From Firmicutes bacterium UBA5010 (GTDB taxonomy: Bacteria; Bacillota; Clostridia; Tissierellales; Sedimentibacteraceae): DNA of 64,000 nucleotides. Below, piece by piece: positions 37,501 to 45,680 of this stretch (positions are counted from its first letter, which is position 1; the number at the start of each line of letters is the position of its first letter). The translations under genes and the position numbers were made by a program. The stretch spans positions 3,725 to 67,724 of the forward strand of contig DGYI01000047.1 in the NCBI GenBank assembly GCA_002396645.1, read 5' to 3'. The notes under the pieces were generated by a model. That model saw only the letters and a program-made list of their open reading frames with translations, was not told the origin of the DNA and ran no database searches.

Positions 37501-39313
37501 TCAGAAAGTTAATTCCTACTTTATCATCCGTATTTATATTCTGAACATGTTCAAGTATTTTGGAAATAAGGCTTTCTCCCAAACTTTCACTTTGTATTAT
37601 AGTATATATATAATTTAATGAAACAAATTTTACATCCTCGTTGCCGCTGTTTAAGTATTTAATAATATTATTAAATACTATATCTATCTGTTCATTATTA
37701 AAAAATTCAATTTTGATGCTGTTTAACGATGTCAAAAGCAGAATTACTGTATCTTCATCAGAGCTTATTTTTTCAAAGTGTTTTAATAGAACTTCAATAT
37801 ATATCTCAATTGTATCATTTGAGATACTTTTTATAAATGAGTCAATAAAATCATGCAGGTAAAACACTGCATTTTCTTTGTCATTCAAATTTTCCGAGAG
37901 TATAAAAAGCCCCAAATATTTCTCCCAAAGCTTGAGAGATGAAAGACCTGAATCAATTAAATTTTCAATTTCATTTGAATCAAATAAGGCAATAGTTTTT
38001 CCAAGCAGTTTAGCTGCTAATTTCCTTATTTCCTGATCGGAACTGTTTAGCAAACTGTATAAAAAGTCAAGAATTTTCATCTTTTTATTCTTGCTTAAAT
38101 ACAAAGTATATTCATCAAAAATATTCAGATATATCATAATATCTTTCCACGATTTTGCAGCTTTTGCTTTTTCAAGCATATAATTAAAGTTTATTTCATC
38201 ACTTAACAAATTCATAACCTTAATATTGCTTTCTACAGATATATTTTTATAGTAATCTATAATTTCATTTTCTTCTAAAAGTACAGTTGCAACAGTATTA
38301 CTGCTATTGCGAATAATTTCACTTGAAAATTTGATGTCAACATTATTGCTTGATAAATAGGATTCAAAATCCTTAATTTTGTCAACAATTAATCTGCTTT
38401 GATCCTTAGATATGTCAAACTCCTCAGATATAGCTTTTTCGATTTGCTCTAAAGAATTAAGATATGTTTTTGTGTTATTTTTAATATCTACTCTTAAATC
38501 TGAATACATTAATATTAAAGATTCGATTGGCAAATGTCCGAAGCATATACTTAATATATCATTATATATTTCAACCCCAATAATATTGGACAAATCAAAT
38601 TTCTCAAACCATTGTCTTGTATAGAAAGCTATACTATTATTCTCATGCTTAACAGCATAATTACCTATAAAATGTCCTATTGTCAAGCAAGAAACCAGCC
38701 AAGGCTTGAGATTGACACCGGACATTTTCAGACTCTGCGCTATCTGCATGGATAAGCTCCACACAGCTCTAATGCGATAATAAAGCTTAGAATTGGTCAA
38801 TTCGTGCTCTAATAATATAAGTTCATAAATATAATTATCTATGTATACTTTTTTAAATTTTTGAAAATCCTCATTTCGTTCAAAGTCTGTGTTATTATTT
38901 GATATAAATGAGTTAAAGCTGAAACTTTCAGTCTCTTGATGTTTTTCCACACTATAAAAAACTGTTTTTAATATTTCAAGATATACAACAACAGCATCTT
39001 CATATTTTGGATTTAATTTTATAGATACGGAATCAGGAAATGATTTGTATAATGTATATTCATACACATATTTCAGCCAATCCTTAGGCAAGTTTTCACT
39101 TAATGAGTTTAAAATTTCTATAGACAGCTCTCTTACATCATCACAGCTAATACGAGTTTTGGCAATAATAACAGAAAGCTTAGTTGTAAAAGCTTTATTA
39201 AGAACCAGAGATTGAATTTTTTCTTCTGATAAGCTAATTTTTTTTATGAAATCTTTTTTTGTTAGATTATGCAATATTTCTTCATGTAGTTCATTTAAAG
39301 AAACTCTACTCAT
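34580..39313 (-). CDS. Giant protein: HD-like, HEAT, nucleotidylyltransferase, GNAT-like, PRTase-like
   Basis: A 1,577-residue protein and first gene of the kinase/regulator operon. Residues about 184-285 look like a degenerate HD domain (SCLTIGHFIGNYAVK in place of HDxGK). About 390-870 are HEAT-like helical repeats (KLLGKTIALF, SSLALKVFSVM). About 892-1090 is a HIGH-type nucleotidylyltransferase fold opening KIAYFCNSFDPFTLEHKKII. About 1105-1280 resembles an acetyltransferase. About 1300-1450 resembles a phosphoribosyltransferase (KPVILVDDVMHNCHEIIG, a PRPP-loop shape without the final Thr). No membrane segment is seen. I know of similar giant Clostridia proteins labelled cytidyltransferase, without assigned function. 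Start ATG after GGAGG. Confidence 0.75.
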   Translation of the reverse strand: MSRVSLNELHEEILHNLTKKDFIKKISLSEEKIQSLVLNKAFTTKLSVIIAKTRISCDDVRELSIEILNSLSENLPKDWLKYVYEYTLYKSFPDSVSIKLNPKYEDAVVVYLEILKTVFYSVEKHQETESFSFNSFISNNNTDFERNEDFQKFKKVYIDNYIYELILLEHELTNSKLYYRIRAVWSLSMQIAQSLKMSGVNLKPWLVSCLTIGHFIGNYAVKHENNSIAFYTRQWFEKFDLSNIIGVEIYNDILSICFGHLPIESLILMYSDLRVDIKNNTKTYLNSLEQIEKAISEEFDISKDQSRLIVDKIKDFESYLSSNNVDIKFSSEIIRNSSNTVATVLLEENEIIDYYKNISVESNIKVMNLLSDEINFNYMLEKAKAAKSWKDIMIYLNIFDEYTLYLSKNKKMKILDFLYSLLNSSDQEIRKLAAKLLGKTIALFDSNEIENLIDSGLSSLKLWEKYLGLFILSENLNDKENAVFYLHDFIDSFIKSISNDTIEIYIEVLLKHFEKISSDEDTVILLLTSLNSIKIEFFNNEQIDIVFNNIIKYLNSGNEDVKFVSLNYIYTIIQSESLGESLISKILEHVQNINTDDKVGINFLKYKILLNINKTDRIITEYNEFMRIKSKRISEIFLINLKSATNWMEKIVNIDFILDIVRNSNDVVLLHTATHLCNLVKVSAKEVVRNKAGKALLSISSFLTIDQRNEISIELIKGLEIGEFEISKYIPNHLGKFILLLDTKELDEIIFEILRLYNDSNSHVSSLALKVFSVMIENYSEYKEIFEQIIDKYSNRFIKILSIIISGLANNDEQIRMDTLFFIGNQIFNSKILGDNDKYKIFKCIAKKLISLTDEKNTDYLNFLNTANSFNYIYKFLSGYNNVLNDKYDVTVNNKIAYFCNSFDPFTLEHKKIIKEIKSLGYDVFLEIDESSWWKNTQPYKIRRKIIDISIADELDTYLLSESLKINFANPDDIVKLKSMFADKEIYIIARKEMLLNQAVYKQKLSKNSIYAFNHLILDSDNIYDSDESDKINEVRKKIKGEIIDLSISPINETKNLAIDSQALKYIYNTGIYLRESQDKTLADKSSLKIEIINDLSENVADEIGRYIFMYTNLYENIGEELANKNISLLVIRENSQENRLLGFSAFHHIGTAQMYREFGNIEIANYVRENTSGKIIIIDGIYTNPSEKIPELEQTLLTETLLHGLKNDFTYALYCNTLLNYDSDETSELLELHGFKKLDAADLKNHIYAVDMKFPICLTLDMQNYIKEPLISSQRLKELVSDTRKRLKLVLAKLYPNSLVLSFDVQMLQQALVEKISEISLSDSDYLCVPFGNVFSGKIVANVATKSLHIEKCFNYDTGDFEITQYPFYSSISKQIDVIKSFNKPVILVDDVMHNCHEIIGIDKVLRAKGVDVKRIIAGILSSNGKDIMEIRERSVDSAYFIPNLRLWLRESMLYPFFGGNTVLSENELKLNLIPSINQILPYASPIFMKDAAKDVIYDLSMLCLENARDISKALEQEYKSIFDKNLVLKNLCEVLSTPRYPAKGKNLCYDLDQKISDYIENDIKNLIRIRSIMKI

Positions 39314-39339
39314 TCTATCCTCCGATAATAATTATCCTC

Positions 39340-39393
39340 AATGTGTTTTAAGAGATTGAAACATGTTGTGTTTTCAATCTCTTAAAACACATT
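39340..39393. other. Long hairpin upstream of the giant gene
   Basis: Arms of 22-23 bases: aatgtgttttaagagattga plus aa pairs with ttttcaatctcttaaaacac plus att, around a 9-base loop. It is nearly perfect, with no T run on either side, 27 bp upstream of the start codon and after the DUF4363 gene. It may be an RNA processing site, operator or terminator. Confidence 0.7.
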
Positions 39394-39429
39394 ATAAGTA
39401 TATCATCGGATTATATAAATTACAAGAAT

Positions 39430-39813
39430 TTAGAAAATATTTTCAAGTGTTATGCTCTCATTTCCCATGACTTTTCTTAGAAATTTTTTAAACTCTTCTA
39501 TTTCTGATAAAGTCATAGATTTATTTTCTGTTTTGATATAAGAGTCCATTTTTTGTATGGATGCAATAATATCCTCTACTTCTCCCTGATGAACAAAATA
39601 TATCCAAAGTTTTTCGGTATCTTTCCATTTTTCCATTACTTTATTTAAAATCATTTGAGCTTCATTATAGTTTTCGTTTATAACAGCATTATAGATATTC
39701 TTTAATTCAATATCAAAGTATTTTATAGCATTATCTATTGAGAAATAGTAAATCAAATACCAGGCTAAAATTATGATAATAAGCCAAGCAAATGATACAT
39801 ATAAGGTTTTCAT
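39430..39813 (-). CDS. DUF4363 protein
   Basis: A 127-residue protein with one N-terminal membrane helix (SFAWLIIIILAWYLIYYF) followed by a helical domain (YFDIELKNIYNAVINENYNEAQMILNKVMEKWKDTEKLW) typical of DUF4363. The family often sits beside DUF421 in spore-formers, as here (33 bp apart). A role in spore or envelope function has been proposed for this pair but is not established. It ends before the long hairpin upstream of the giant gene. Confidence 0.8.
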   Translation of the reverse strand: MKTLYVSFAWLIIIILAWYLIYYFSIDNAIKYFDIELKNIYNAVINENYNEAQMILNKVMEKWKDTEKLWIYFVHQGEVEDIIASIQKMDSYIKTENKSMTLSEIEEFKKFLRKVMGNESITLENIF

Positions 39814-39846
39814 TGCACCCTCCTGTTATGCCATAGTCCTTAAGGT

Positions 39847-40491
39847 CTAGTTATTTTTTCTATATAAAATGTATTTATTATTTTCATCTACTGCTCCATA
39901 AATGATATTATTCAAGTGAAGATTTTGTTTTTTGAGTTCAAGTTCAAGTTTACTTCTTGATAAATTGTATTTATCAATATTATCATACATTATTTTTCCA
40001 TCTAAAATTACAGCTATGGGCATTCGCTTGCATTTTTTCTCTAATGAACCTGTGGATGCTAAAACACTCACCTGACCGTTTGTCTCCATTATCAGATAAT
40101 CAATATCTTCAATATTATAATAACCCTTTAATCTTAATTGTCCTAAAACATCATTGACGTTTATTCTCAGTTTTTTCATTTCCTTAAAATTAAATTTTCC
40201 GTGCGAAATTAGAATTGAGGGATTTCCGCATATTATTCTTCTGAACTCATTGCTTTTAATAGATAGAAATGACATCAGACACTGTAAAAATACCAAGGTT
40301 GCAATTGCGGTTATACCATGCGACATAGGGGAATTTAAGTCTTCCATAGGCATGGCGGCAAGTTCTGCAATCATAAGAGAAACAACCAAATCAAATGGCT
40401 GTAACTCTCCCAGTTCACCTTTTCCCATAATTCTCAAAGAACATAAAACAACTACATATAATATAATTGCTCTTAAAATTACGACAATCAT
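39847..40491 (-). CDS. DUF421 (YetF-like) membrane protein
   Basis: A 214-residue protein with three N-terminal membrane helices. Then come the DUF421 landmarks RIMGKGELGELQPFDLVVSLMIAELAAMPM, LISHGKFNFKEMKKLRINVNDVLGQLRLKGY and DIDYLIMETNGQVSVL. The C-terminal cytoplasmic domain has the usual YetF fold. Function is unclear (YetF relatives in Bacillus are linked to spore and membrane proteins). It forms a two-gene operon with the DUF4363 gene. A partial two-hairpin repeat lies just upstream. Confidence 0.87.
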   Translation of the reverse strand: MIVVILRAIILYVVVLCSLRIMGKGELGELQPFDLVVSLMIAELAAMPMEDLNSPMSHGITAIATLVFLQCLMSFLSIKSNEFRRIICGNPSILISHGKFNFKEMKKLRINVNDVLGQLRLKGYYNIEDIDYLIMETNGQVSVLASTGSLEKKCKRMPIAVILDGKIMYDNIDKYNLSRSKLELELKKQNLHLNNIIYGAVDENNKYILYRKNN

Positions 40492-40509
40492 AGCTTCTCC
40501 TAATCACAT

Positions 40510-40552
40510 AATCTTAATAGTCTCGTTTACACGAGACTTTTAAATAATAATA
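40510..40552 (+). repeat. Two-hairpin repeat, partial copy at 40.5 kb
   Basis: Hairpin 1 is GTCTCGT ttac ACGAGAC, a fully paired variant of the usual GTCTCAG/CTGAGAC. The second hairpin is reduced to TTTTAAATAATAATATT. It lies upstream of the DUF421 gene. Confidence 0.55.
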
Positions 40553-40579
40553 TTTACTTTATATCTTAACCCAAAATAA

Positions 40580-40630
40580 AAAATCTATAACTGAAAGCAA
40601 AATTTCGTTTTGTTTTCAACTATAGATTTT
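40580..40630 (-). terminator. Terminator of the PIN-TRAM gene
   Basis: A long stem: AAAATCTATAACTGAAAGC and AAAA pair with TTTTGTTTTCAACTATAGAT (G-U pairs only as mismatches), loop tttcg, followed on the minus strand by TTTTTTATTTT. It lies 14 bp after the stop codon. Confidence 0.85.
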
Positions 40631-40643
40631 AAAATTTTTTTAA

Positions 40644-41723
40644 TTATTTTATTTTTGCAAATATCATTCTTCCGGCGGCAGTCTGCAAAACGCTTGTAAC
40701 TATAACTTCTACAGAATCTCCTATGCGTTTTCTTCCGCCCTCAACTACAATCATGGTTCCATCGTCAAGATATGCGAGTCCCTGATTTGATTCCTTTCCA
40801 TCTTTAACTATGGTTAAACTCATTTCTTCACCTGGCAGAACAACCGGTTTGATAGAATTAGCCAGCTCATTGATATTGAGAACCTTAACTCCTTGGAATT
40901 CAGCCACCTTGTTTAGATTGAAGTCGTTTGTTAAAACCTTTCCTCCAAGTTCTTCGGCAAGCTTTAACAATTTAACATCAACCTCAAGATCATGTCCGTA
41001 ATCCCTCGATTCAATCACTACTTCAATTTCATCTTCTTTTTGAAGCATATTCAAAATATCAAGTCCGCGACGTCCTCTGTTTCTTTTGAGCGGATCGGCA
41101 GAATCCGCAATATGTCTTAATTCCTGCAATACAAATTCGGGTATAACAAGCGGACCTTCAAGAAATCCTGTCTTGCATATGTCTGTTATTCTTCCATCAA
41201 TAATAACGCTTGTATCCAGCACTTTAGGAAATATGTTCGTTTTAGATGATTTTAGCAGTCCCTTCATTTTAATACCGGTCTTTTTTAAGTTGATACCGCT
41301 TATAAATACATCATCTTTTTTTCTGGTAGCTACCTTGATTCCAAGATAGCCTAAAAATAAGTACAAAATTGCTGAAATAATAGCTCCTAAATACGGAATT
41401 GTTAAGTTAAGAAATGGCTGACTAATCAGAAAAGCTATTATACAGCCTATTATTAAACCGGCTGATCCGTAAATTATATCTGTTGTAGAAAACTTTAATA
41501 TCTCTCCTTCAAAGCTATTAGCAATTTTCACGCTTATTGCAACTATTTTAGGAGTTAAAATAAAAAATATAATTCCAAAAATAATTCCGCCTACAGATAT
41601 AAACATATACTGCTTCCATGTGCCCAATTCTAAAATGCCTAAATCAACGATAGATGCAACAATAAAAATACCAGACATTACTCCCAAAAAAGTTAATATC
41701 ACTCTGATTAACTTTTTGAGCAT
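40644..41723 (-). CDS. yacL: PIN-TRAM membrane protein (YacL-like)
   Basis: A 359-residue protein with four N-terminal membrane helices (about 1-130). A PIN-like nuclease domain follows (about 175-290) with conserved acidic residues in [26 protein letters not shown], and [20 protein letters not shown]-terminal TRAM domain (about 300-359, [23 protein letters not shown]) completes it. ATG 41723 follows GGGGGTG. In Firmicutes this gene usually sits downstream of carD, as here; the biological role is not settled, though the PIN domain predicts RNA binding or cleavage. Confidence 0.92.
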   Translation of the reverse strand: MLKKLIRVILTFLGVMSGIFIVASIVDLGILELGTWKQYMFISVGGIIFGIIFFILTPKIVAISVKIANSFEGEILKFSTTDIIYGSAGLIIGCIIAFLISQPFLNLTIPYLGAIISAILYLFLGYLGIKVATRKKDDVFISGINLKKTGIKMKGLLKSSKTNIFPKVLDTSVIIDGRITDICKTGFLEGPLVIPEFVLQELRHIADSADPLKRNRGRRGLDILNMLQKEDEIEVVIESRDYGHDLEVDVKLLKLAEELGGKVLTNDFNLNKVAEFQGVKVLNINELANSIKPVVLPGEEMSLTIVKDGKESNQGLAYLDDGTMIVVEGGRKRIGDSVEVIVTSVLQTAAGRMIFAKIK

Positions 41724-41805
41724 ACTTTCACCCCCTTTTCTATAAAGTTTTATACGGATATCATACAAGTCATTTAATAAAATAAATTTTACAAAAATAA
41801 AATTG

Positions 41806-41865
41806 TATAATATACGCAGGATATTTAAAGGTCTCGTACAAAGTACGAGACTATGATATCCCGAT
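41806..41865 (-). repeat. Two-hairpin repeat, copy at 41.8 kb
   Basis: On the minus strand: GATATCATA, hairpin 1 GTCTCGTAC ttt GTACGAGAC (perfect 9 bp), then ATATCC..ATAT and TATAC. It lies between carD and yacL, where it could act as a terminator or processing site. Confidence 0.7.
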
Positions 41866-41920
41866 TAATTATTTTATAATATTATAATAATATTAATCTA
41901 ATCTTAAAATCTTTAATATA

Positions 41921-42406
41921 TTATCCGATTTTCCCAAGAAAATTTTCTATATAGCCGGTTACGGTGTCTCCGTCTTGATCTGTAGATAGTGCAACTTCAC
42001 TGATAAGCATTTGTTTGGCATTTGCCAGCATTTTTTTCTCTCCGGTCGACAGCCCTTTTTCCTTATCTCTGTAGGCTAGGTCCCTTACAACATGTGCTAG
42101 CTCAAAGATGTCCCCTGTGCGCATTTTTTCCATATTTTCTCTATATCTTTTATTCCAATTAGAGTTGTTTTTTTCAGCATTTTGCTTCAAAATGGCAATC
42201 ACATCATTTACCTCATCCCTATCAATAATGTTTCTTAATCCCATATTATCTACATTATCAACAGGTATCATCAGCTTTATTTCTCCTATTGGCATTTTTA
42301 AAATATAGTATTTTTTCAATTCGCCCAAAACCTCTTTTTCTTCAACAGATTCTATTTTCCCTGCTCCGTGCATAGGATATACAACCTTATCGCCTAAATT
42401 ATACAT
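41921..42406 (-). CDS. carD: CarD/CdnL-family RNA polymerase-binding protein
   Basis: A 161-residue protein. The N-terminal RNA-polymerase interaction (TRCF-like Tudor) domain has YNLGDKVVYPMHGAGKIESVEEKEVLGELKKYYILKMP, and the C-terminal helical DNA-binding part has LAHVVRDLAYRDKEKGLSTGEKKMLANAKQMLISE. CarD/CdnL proteins stabilise open promoter complexes, notably at rRNA promoters. Length is normal. A clear GGAGG lies upstream of the ATG. It is followed by yacL, a conserved linkage. Confidence 0.93.
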   Translation of the reverse strand: MYNLGDKVVYPMHGAGKIESVEEKEVLGELKKYYILKMPIGEIKLMIPVDNVDNMGLRNIIDRDEVNDVIAILKQNAEKNNSNWNKRYRENMEKMRTGDIFELAHVVRDLAYRDKEKGLSTGEKKMLANAKQMLISEVALSTDQDGDTVTGYIENFLGKIG

Positions 42407-42679
42407 CGTACTACCTCCTAATATATAGTATACCTCAAGCGCAATAAAAAGTCAAATTTATTATTATATAATGCACGTACATGTTTGTCAATAATAATTT
42501 TTTATGATTTTTTTCCGTGTTTTTACATACTGATTTTCATATTTAAGAGCCAAAAGATTTGTGCATGGGGTTTAATATTTATTTTTGTTATAATTTTCTT
42601 TTATTCTTATAAATTTCAATTAATATTATTATGTTCTAAATTTTAAATTTTATAGCAAAAATAAAATCTTAATTTTTAT
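42407..42679. other. AT-rich intergenic region
   Basis: A divergent region between carD and the small Cys protein gene. I see no gene and no strong RNA structure here apart from the promoter listed at 42680-42709. Confidence 0.5.
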
Positions 42680-42709
42680 TTGACATATAAGCTTGTCACT
42701 GTTTATAAT
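42680..42709 (+). promoter_or_regulatory. Promoter
   Basis: TTGACA (42680-42685) and TATAAT (42704-42709) with an 18-bp spacer, 57 bp upstream of the next start codon. Confidence 0.8.
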
Positions 42710-42766
42710 TTAGAAAAGCAAGAAAAATAGTCCTTAATAAAAAATATAATAAAAGGAGTAAGTCTT

Positions 42767-43159
42767 ATGTCAAATGAATATTCTGTTTTTCAGGACTGTG
42801 TCTCTAACGCTCAGTTTAGAAATAAAAGTATATTAGATATAGTAACAAAATTAAGTGAACAAACCGCACTTCTGGACAGAGCTGTGTTTAAATCTGTCAC
42901 GCATTGCGGATGTATAAAAATCAACGCAAAAAAACAAGTTCTGCGTAACGATAAAACTATAGAAGAAAACAAATTCTTTTTAGAAAGTCATCTTGAAGGG
43001 GATTTATGCCCAATATGTAAGGAAAAAATAGAAGAGGAAATGGGAGATCTGATGTTCTACTTGGCATCTCTTTGTGAAACACTCGATATTAAACTAAGTG
43101 ATGTTATAGAACAAAAAACGGATTATCTGAAAACTTTGGGAAAATACAGCCTGCTATAA
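42767..43159 (+). CDS. Small Cys-containing protein (DUF1573-annotated type)
   Basis: A 130-residue protein. HKSILDxxTKLxE-like (NKSILDIVTKLSEQTALLDRAVFKSV) is followed by THCGCIKINAKKQ and CPICKEKIEEEMGDLMFYLASLCETLDIKLSDVI. Clostridia homologues that I recall carry the label DUF1573 domain, though the alignment to the real DUF1573 is doubtful. The two Cys pairs (CGC, CPIC) may bind metal; the C-terminal EEMGDLMFYL has a MazG-like look. It has its own promoter and terminator. Function unknown. Confidence 0.65.
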   Translation: MSNEYSVFQDCVSNAQFRNKSILDIVTKLSEQTALLDRAVFKSVTHCGCIKINAKKQVLRNDKTIEENKFFLESHLEGDLCPICKEKIEEEMGDLMFYLASLCETLDIKLSDVIEQKTDYLKTLGKYSLL

Positions 43160-43175
43160 ATATTATAAAATACAA

Positions 43176-43201
43176 TGAAGGAGCTGCTCTTTGCTCCTTC
43201 A
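43176..43201. terminator. Bidirectional terminator
   Basis: A perfect 9-bp stem TGAAGGAGC / GCTCCTTCA with an 8-base loop, between the convergent small Cys protein and radA genes. Confidence 0.8.
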
Positions 43202-43203
43202 AT

Positions 43204-44601
43204 TTAATCGGTACTTTTAAGCTTTCCGAAAACACTAAGCATAACCTCGCTTAAATTATTGCATTCCACAACAGTTATATTATTAAATTTCACAGGTCTG
43301 TTAAAGGAATTTTTTGCTGTATAAACCTTTTTATATCCCATTCTGTCCAGCTCTCTTATTCTGGCTTCAAGAGAAGGAACTTTTTTCAGCTCTCCTGTTA
43401 ATCCTACATCTGCGATAAAAACTATGTCATTCGGTATTCCTTTATTATATACAGATGATACAATGCTCATTATAACCGATAAATTAATCGCCTGTTCTTT
43501 TATTTTCAGTCCTCCGGTTATTTTGATTACAACATTTTTATTGAATAAGTTTATTTTTCCCCTTTGTTCAAGTATAGAAATCAGTGTGTTTAATTGATCC
43601 TTTCCAAGATTTTCACCTATCCTTGAAGGATAAGGAGCAAAGGAGCTTGATACAAGACTTTCTATTTCCACTATTATCGGTCTTGAACCTTCTCTTGCGA
43701 CCGATAAAGCACTTCCCGAAACAGCATCGTCATTTTCACGCATTGTTATAAAATATTCCGAGGGATTGTCTATTGAAAGCATACCATTTTCACTCATCTC
43801 AAAAAATCCTATTTCACCGGTACCTCCGAATCTGTTTTTTGTACTTTGCAAAGCTCTTAGTTCCTCTTCGTTTTCTCCATCAATTATTAAAACAGTATCA
43901 ACTAGATGTTCCAAGGCACGCAAACCTGCTATCTCCTCGTTTTTATTCATCTGCCCTACAAGAATTACAGCTCTTGGTCTTTCGACATTTTTTGCAATAG
44001 ACAATAATTTATTGGCGCATTCCATGGTTTGAGTAGGGGAGCCTGCCCTTGACGGCATACATTCTTCCAAGGTAAATACCTGAATACTATCTATAATTAT
44101 TAAATCGGGATTAATCTCATTTATGTATTCCACGACATTATCCATGCTCGTGTCAGATAAAATCCATATATTCTCGTTTATTTCCTTTAATATTCTTTCT
44201 GCTCTGCTTTTTAGCTGACTGTCGCTTTCCTCTCCGGATGCATATAAAACTCTGAGTCCCTTATGGGCTATATCATTGGCTATCTGCAAAAGCAAGGTTG
44301 ATTTTCCCGCGCCAGGCTTAGCACTTATGATAGTTATTGAATCCTTTACTATTCCTCCGCCCATAACTCTGTTAAATTCATTTATATTCGTGATAATTCT
44401 GTCGCTGTTTCCCGATTCTATCTCACTTAGCTTTTTTACTAACTTTCTGTTTGTATTCAGCCTGACATCATTCTTTTTTGAAACAGCTTCAACAATCTCC
44501 TCAAAGCTGTTCCACTCGTTGCAATTAGAACATTTCCCCATCCATCTTGCACTTTCATAGCCACAAGAGCGGCATACAAATTTATTTTTAAGCTTCGCCA
44601 T
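43204..44601 (-). CDS. radA: DNA repair protein RadA/Sms
   Basis: A 465-residue branch-migration helicase of recombination. An N-terminal zinc finger has FVCRSCGYESARWMGKCSNCNEW. The RecA-like core has Walker A SAKPGAGKSTLLLQ, Walker B DLIIIDSIQVF and the RadA-specific KNRFGGTGEIGFFEM. The C-terminal Lon-like domain (about 290-460) contains GGLKIKEQAINLSVIMSIVSS and PNDIVFIADVGLTGELKKV. Length is standard. A degenerate two-hairpin repeat lies upstream. Confidence 0.96.
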   Translation of the reverse strand: MAKLKNKFVCRSCGYESARWMGKCSNCNEWNSFEEIVEAVSKKNDVRLNTNRKLVKKLSEIESGNSDRIITNINEFNRVMGGGIVKDSITIISAKPGAGKSTLLLQIANDIAHKGLRVLYASGEESDSQLKSRAERILKEINENIWILSDTSMDNVVEYINEINPDLIIIDSIQVFTLEECMPSRAGSPTQTMECANKLLSIAKNVERPRAVILVGQMNKNEEIAGLRALEHLVDTVLIIDGENEEELRALQSTKNRFGGTGEIGFFEMSENGMLSIDNPSEYFITMRENDDAVSGSALSVAREGSRPIIVEIESLVSSSFAPYPSRIGENLGKDQLNTLISILEQRGKINLFNKNVVIKITGGLKIKEQAINLSVIMSIVSSVYNKGIPNDIVFIADVGLTGELKKVPSLEARIRELDRMGYKKVYTAKNSFNRPVKFNNITVVECNNLSEVMLSVFGKLKSTD

Positions 44602-44612
44602 AAATACACACC

Positions 44613-44672
44613 TCCATAGTCTCAGACTACGTTTGAGACATTCAACTTTCGTTTGAAAGATTATGATTTATT
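44613..44672 (+). repeat. Two-hairpin repeat, degenerate copy at 44.6 kb
   Basis: CATA, hairpin 1 GTCTCA gactacgtt TGAGAC, CATT, then a second hairpin TTCAA ctttcg TTTGAA and ATTATGA. Both stems differ from other copies but still pair. Directly upstream of radA. Confidence 0.55.
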
Positions 44673-44776
44673 ATAACAGCTCAGAGTAAAAAATTAAACA
44701 TCAATTTCAACTTTAATATTCTTAATCTATTAATTAATATTTTTAATTGTTGTATTAATTATTTTAATTTTATCTA

Positions 44777-44805
44777 TTGACAAATTGATTTTGATAGAAT
44801 ATAAT
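44777..44805 (+). promoter_or_regulatory. Promoter of the YvlB-like trio
   Basis: TTGACA (44777-44782), a 17-bp spacer and TATAAT (44800-44805), 53 bp upstream of the first gene of the three-gene operon. Confidence 0.85.
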
Positions 44806-44857
44806 ATGGTTAAGATAAATAATTTTAATTTATAAATTAATTATATGGAGGTTATAT

Positions 44858-45262
44858 ATGAATGGCCAGCTTAATGAAATATTACGCAGACTTCAAAACG
44901 GAAAGACTGATGTAGATGCTGCTATCAAAGAAATTGAAAGCATTCAGTATAAAAATGACATCGAAATAAGTCCAAAAAAGCGTGCAAGGAAACTAAAAAT
45001 ATATATTAATGCAATCGATGATAAGAAAGACGGTAAAAATATAAGAATAAATTTACCTGCACTGCCCTTGAGGTTCATAAAAAGACTAAGCGTATTCGGC
45101 TTAAAGATTGCAATAAAACACAGCGATAAAAAAGACACGGTTATAGACCTTGCCGAAATTGAAAAAGTTAAATATTTATTTGATGCACTGATGCTTCTTC
45201 CGCCATTTGAGATAATAAATGTGGATTCAAAAGATGCAAAGGTACATATATACACATGCTAA
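44858..45262 (+). CDS. SHOCT/YvlB-like protein, first of three
   Basis: A 134-residue protein. Its N-terminal ILRRLQNGKTDVDAAIKEIE is the short 'xxLxxGxxxxxEAxxxL' helix pair that also appears in the two genes after it. The rest (KKRARKLKIYINAIDDKKDGKNIRINLPALPLRFIKRLSVFG) matches the third gene's RVVEGEEGTKVNVNLPIALIDIAFKIA in pattern, so these are paralogous. A GGAGG lies before ATG 44858. It is separated by 15 bp from the DUF2089 gene. Related proteins in Firmicutes act in envelope-stress operons. Confidence 0.7.
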   Translation: MNGQLNEILRRLQNGKTDVDAAIKEIESIQYKNDIEISPKKRARKLKIYINAIDDKKDGKNIRINLPALPLRFIKRLSVFGLKIAIKHSDKKDTVIDLAEIEKVKYLFDALMLLPPFEIINVDSKDAKVHIYTC

Positions 45263-45277
45263 GGAGGTAGGTGAAGA

Positions 45278-45646
45278 ATGAAAAGAGACATTTTAGGAAA
45301 ATGTCCTGTATGCAATGATGAACTCAGAGTTACGGAATTATCCTGCGGTAAATGCAAAACTAAAATAAGCGGAGAATTTTACTTAGATAAATTCAGCAGA
45401 CTGGATAAAGAAAAAAGGTATTTTGCTGAAATTTTCATCAAAAATAGAGGCAATATAAAAGAGATTGAAAAAGAGCTGGGCATATCTTATCCGACTGTCA
45501 GAAAACTTTTAGATGAGGTAATAATTGCTCTTGGCTACAGCAATAAGATTGAAAATAATGAAACTGAAAAGAATGAAATTTTAGAAAAATTAAGTAAGGG
45601 CGAAATAAGCTCAGACGAAGCATTAAAATTATTAGGCGAAATATAA
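45278..45646 (+). CDS. DUF2089 zinc-ribbon / HTH protein
   Basis: A 122-residue protein. An N-terminal zinc ribbon (GKCPVCNDELRVTELSCGKCKTKISGEF) is followed by a helix-turn-helix (RGNIKEIEKELGISYPTVRKLLDEVI) and a C-terminal ILEKLSKGEISSDEALKLLGEI motif. This is the DUF2089 layout, a probable DNA-binding regulator of the operon it lies in. Overlap in motif with both neighbours suggests they interact or share a common regulatory domain. Confidence 0.85.
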   Translation: MKRDILGKCPVCNDELRVTELSCGKCKTKISGEFYLDKFSRLDKEKRYFAEIFIKNRGNIKEIEKELGISYPTVRKLLDEVIIALGYSNKIENNETEKNEILEKLSKGEISSDEALKLLGEI

Positions 45647-45680
45647 AAATATAAAATATAAAAATTTGGAGGATATTAAA

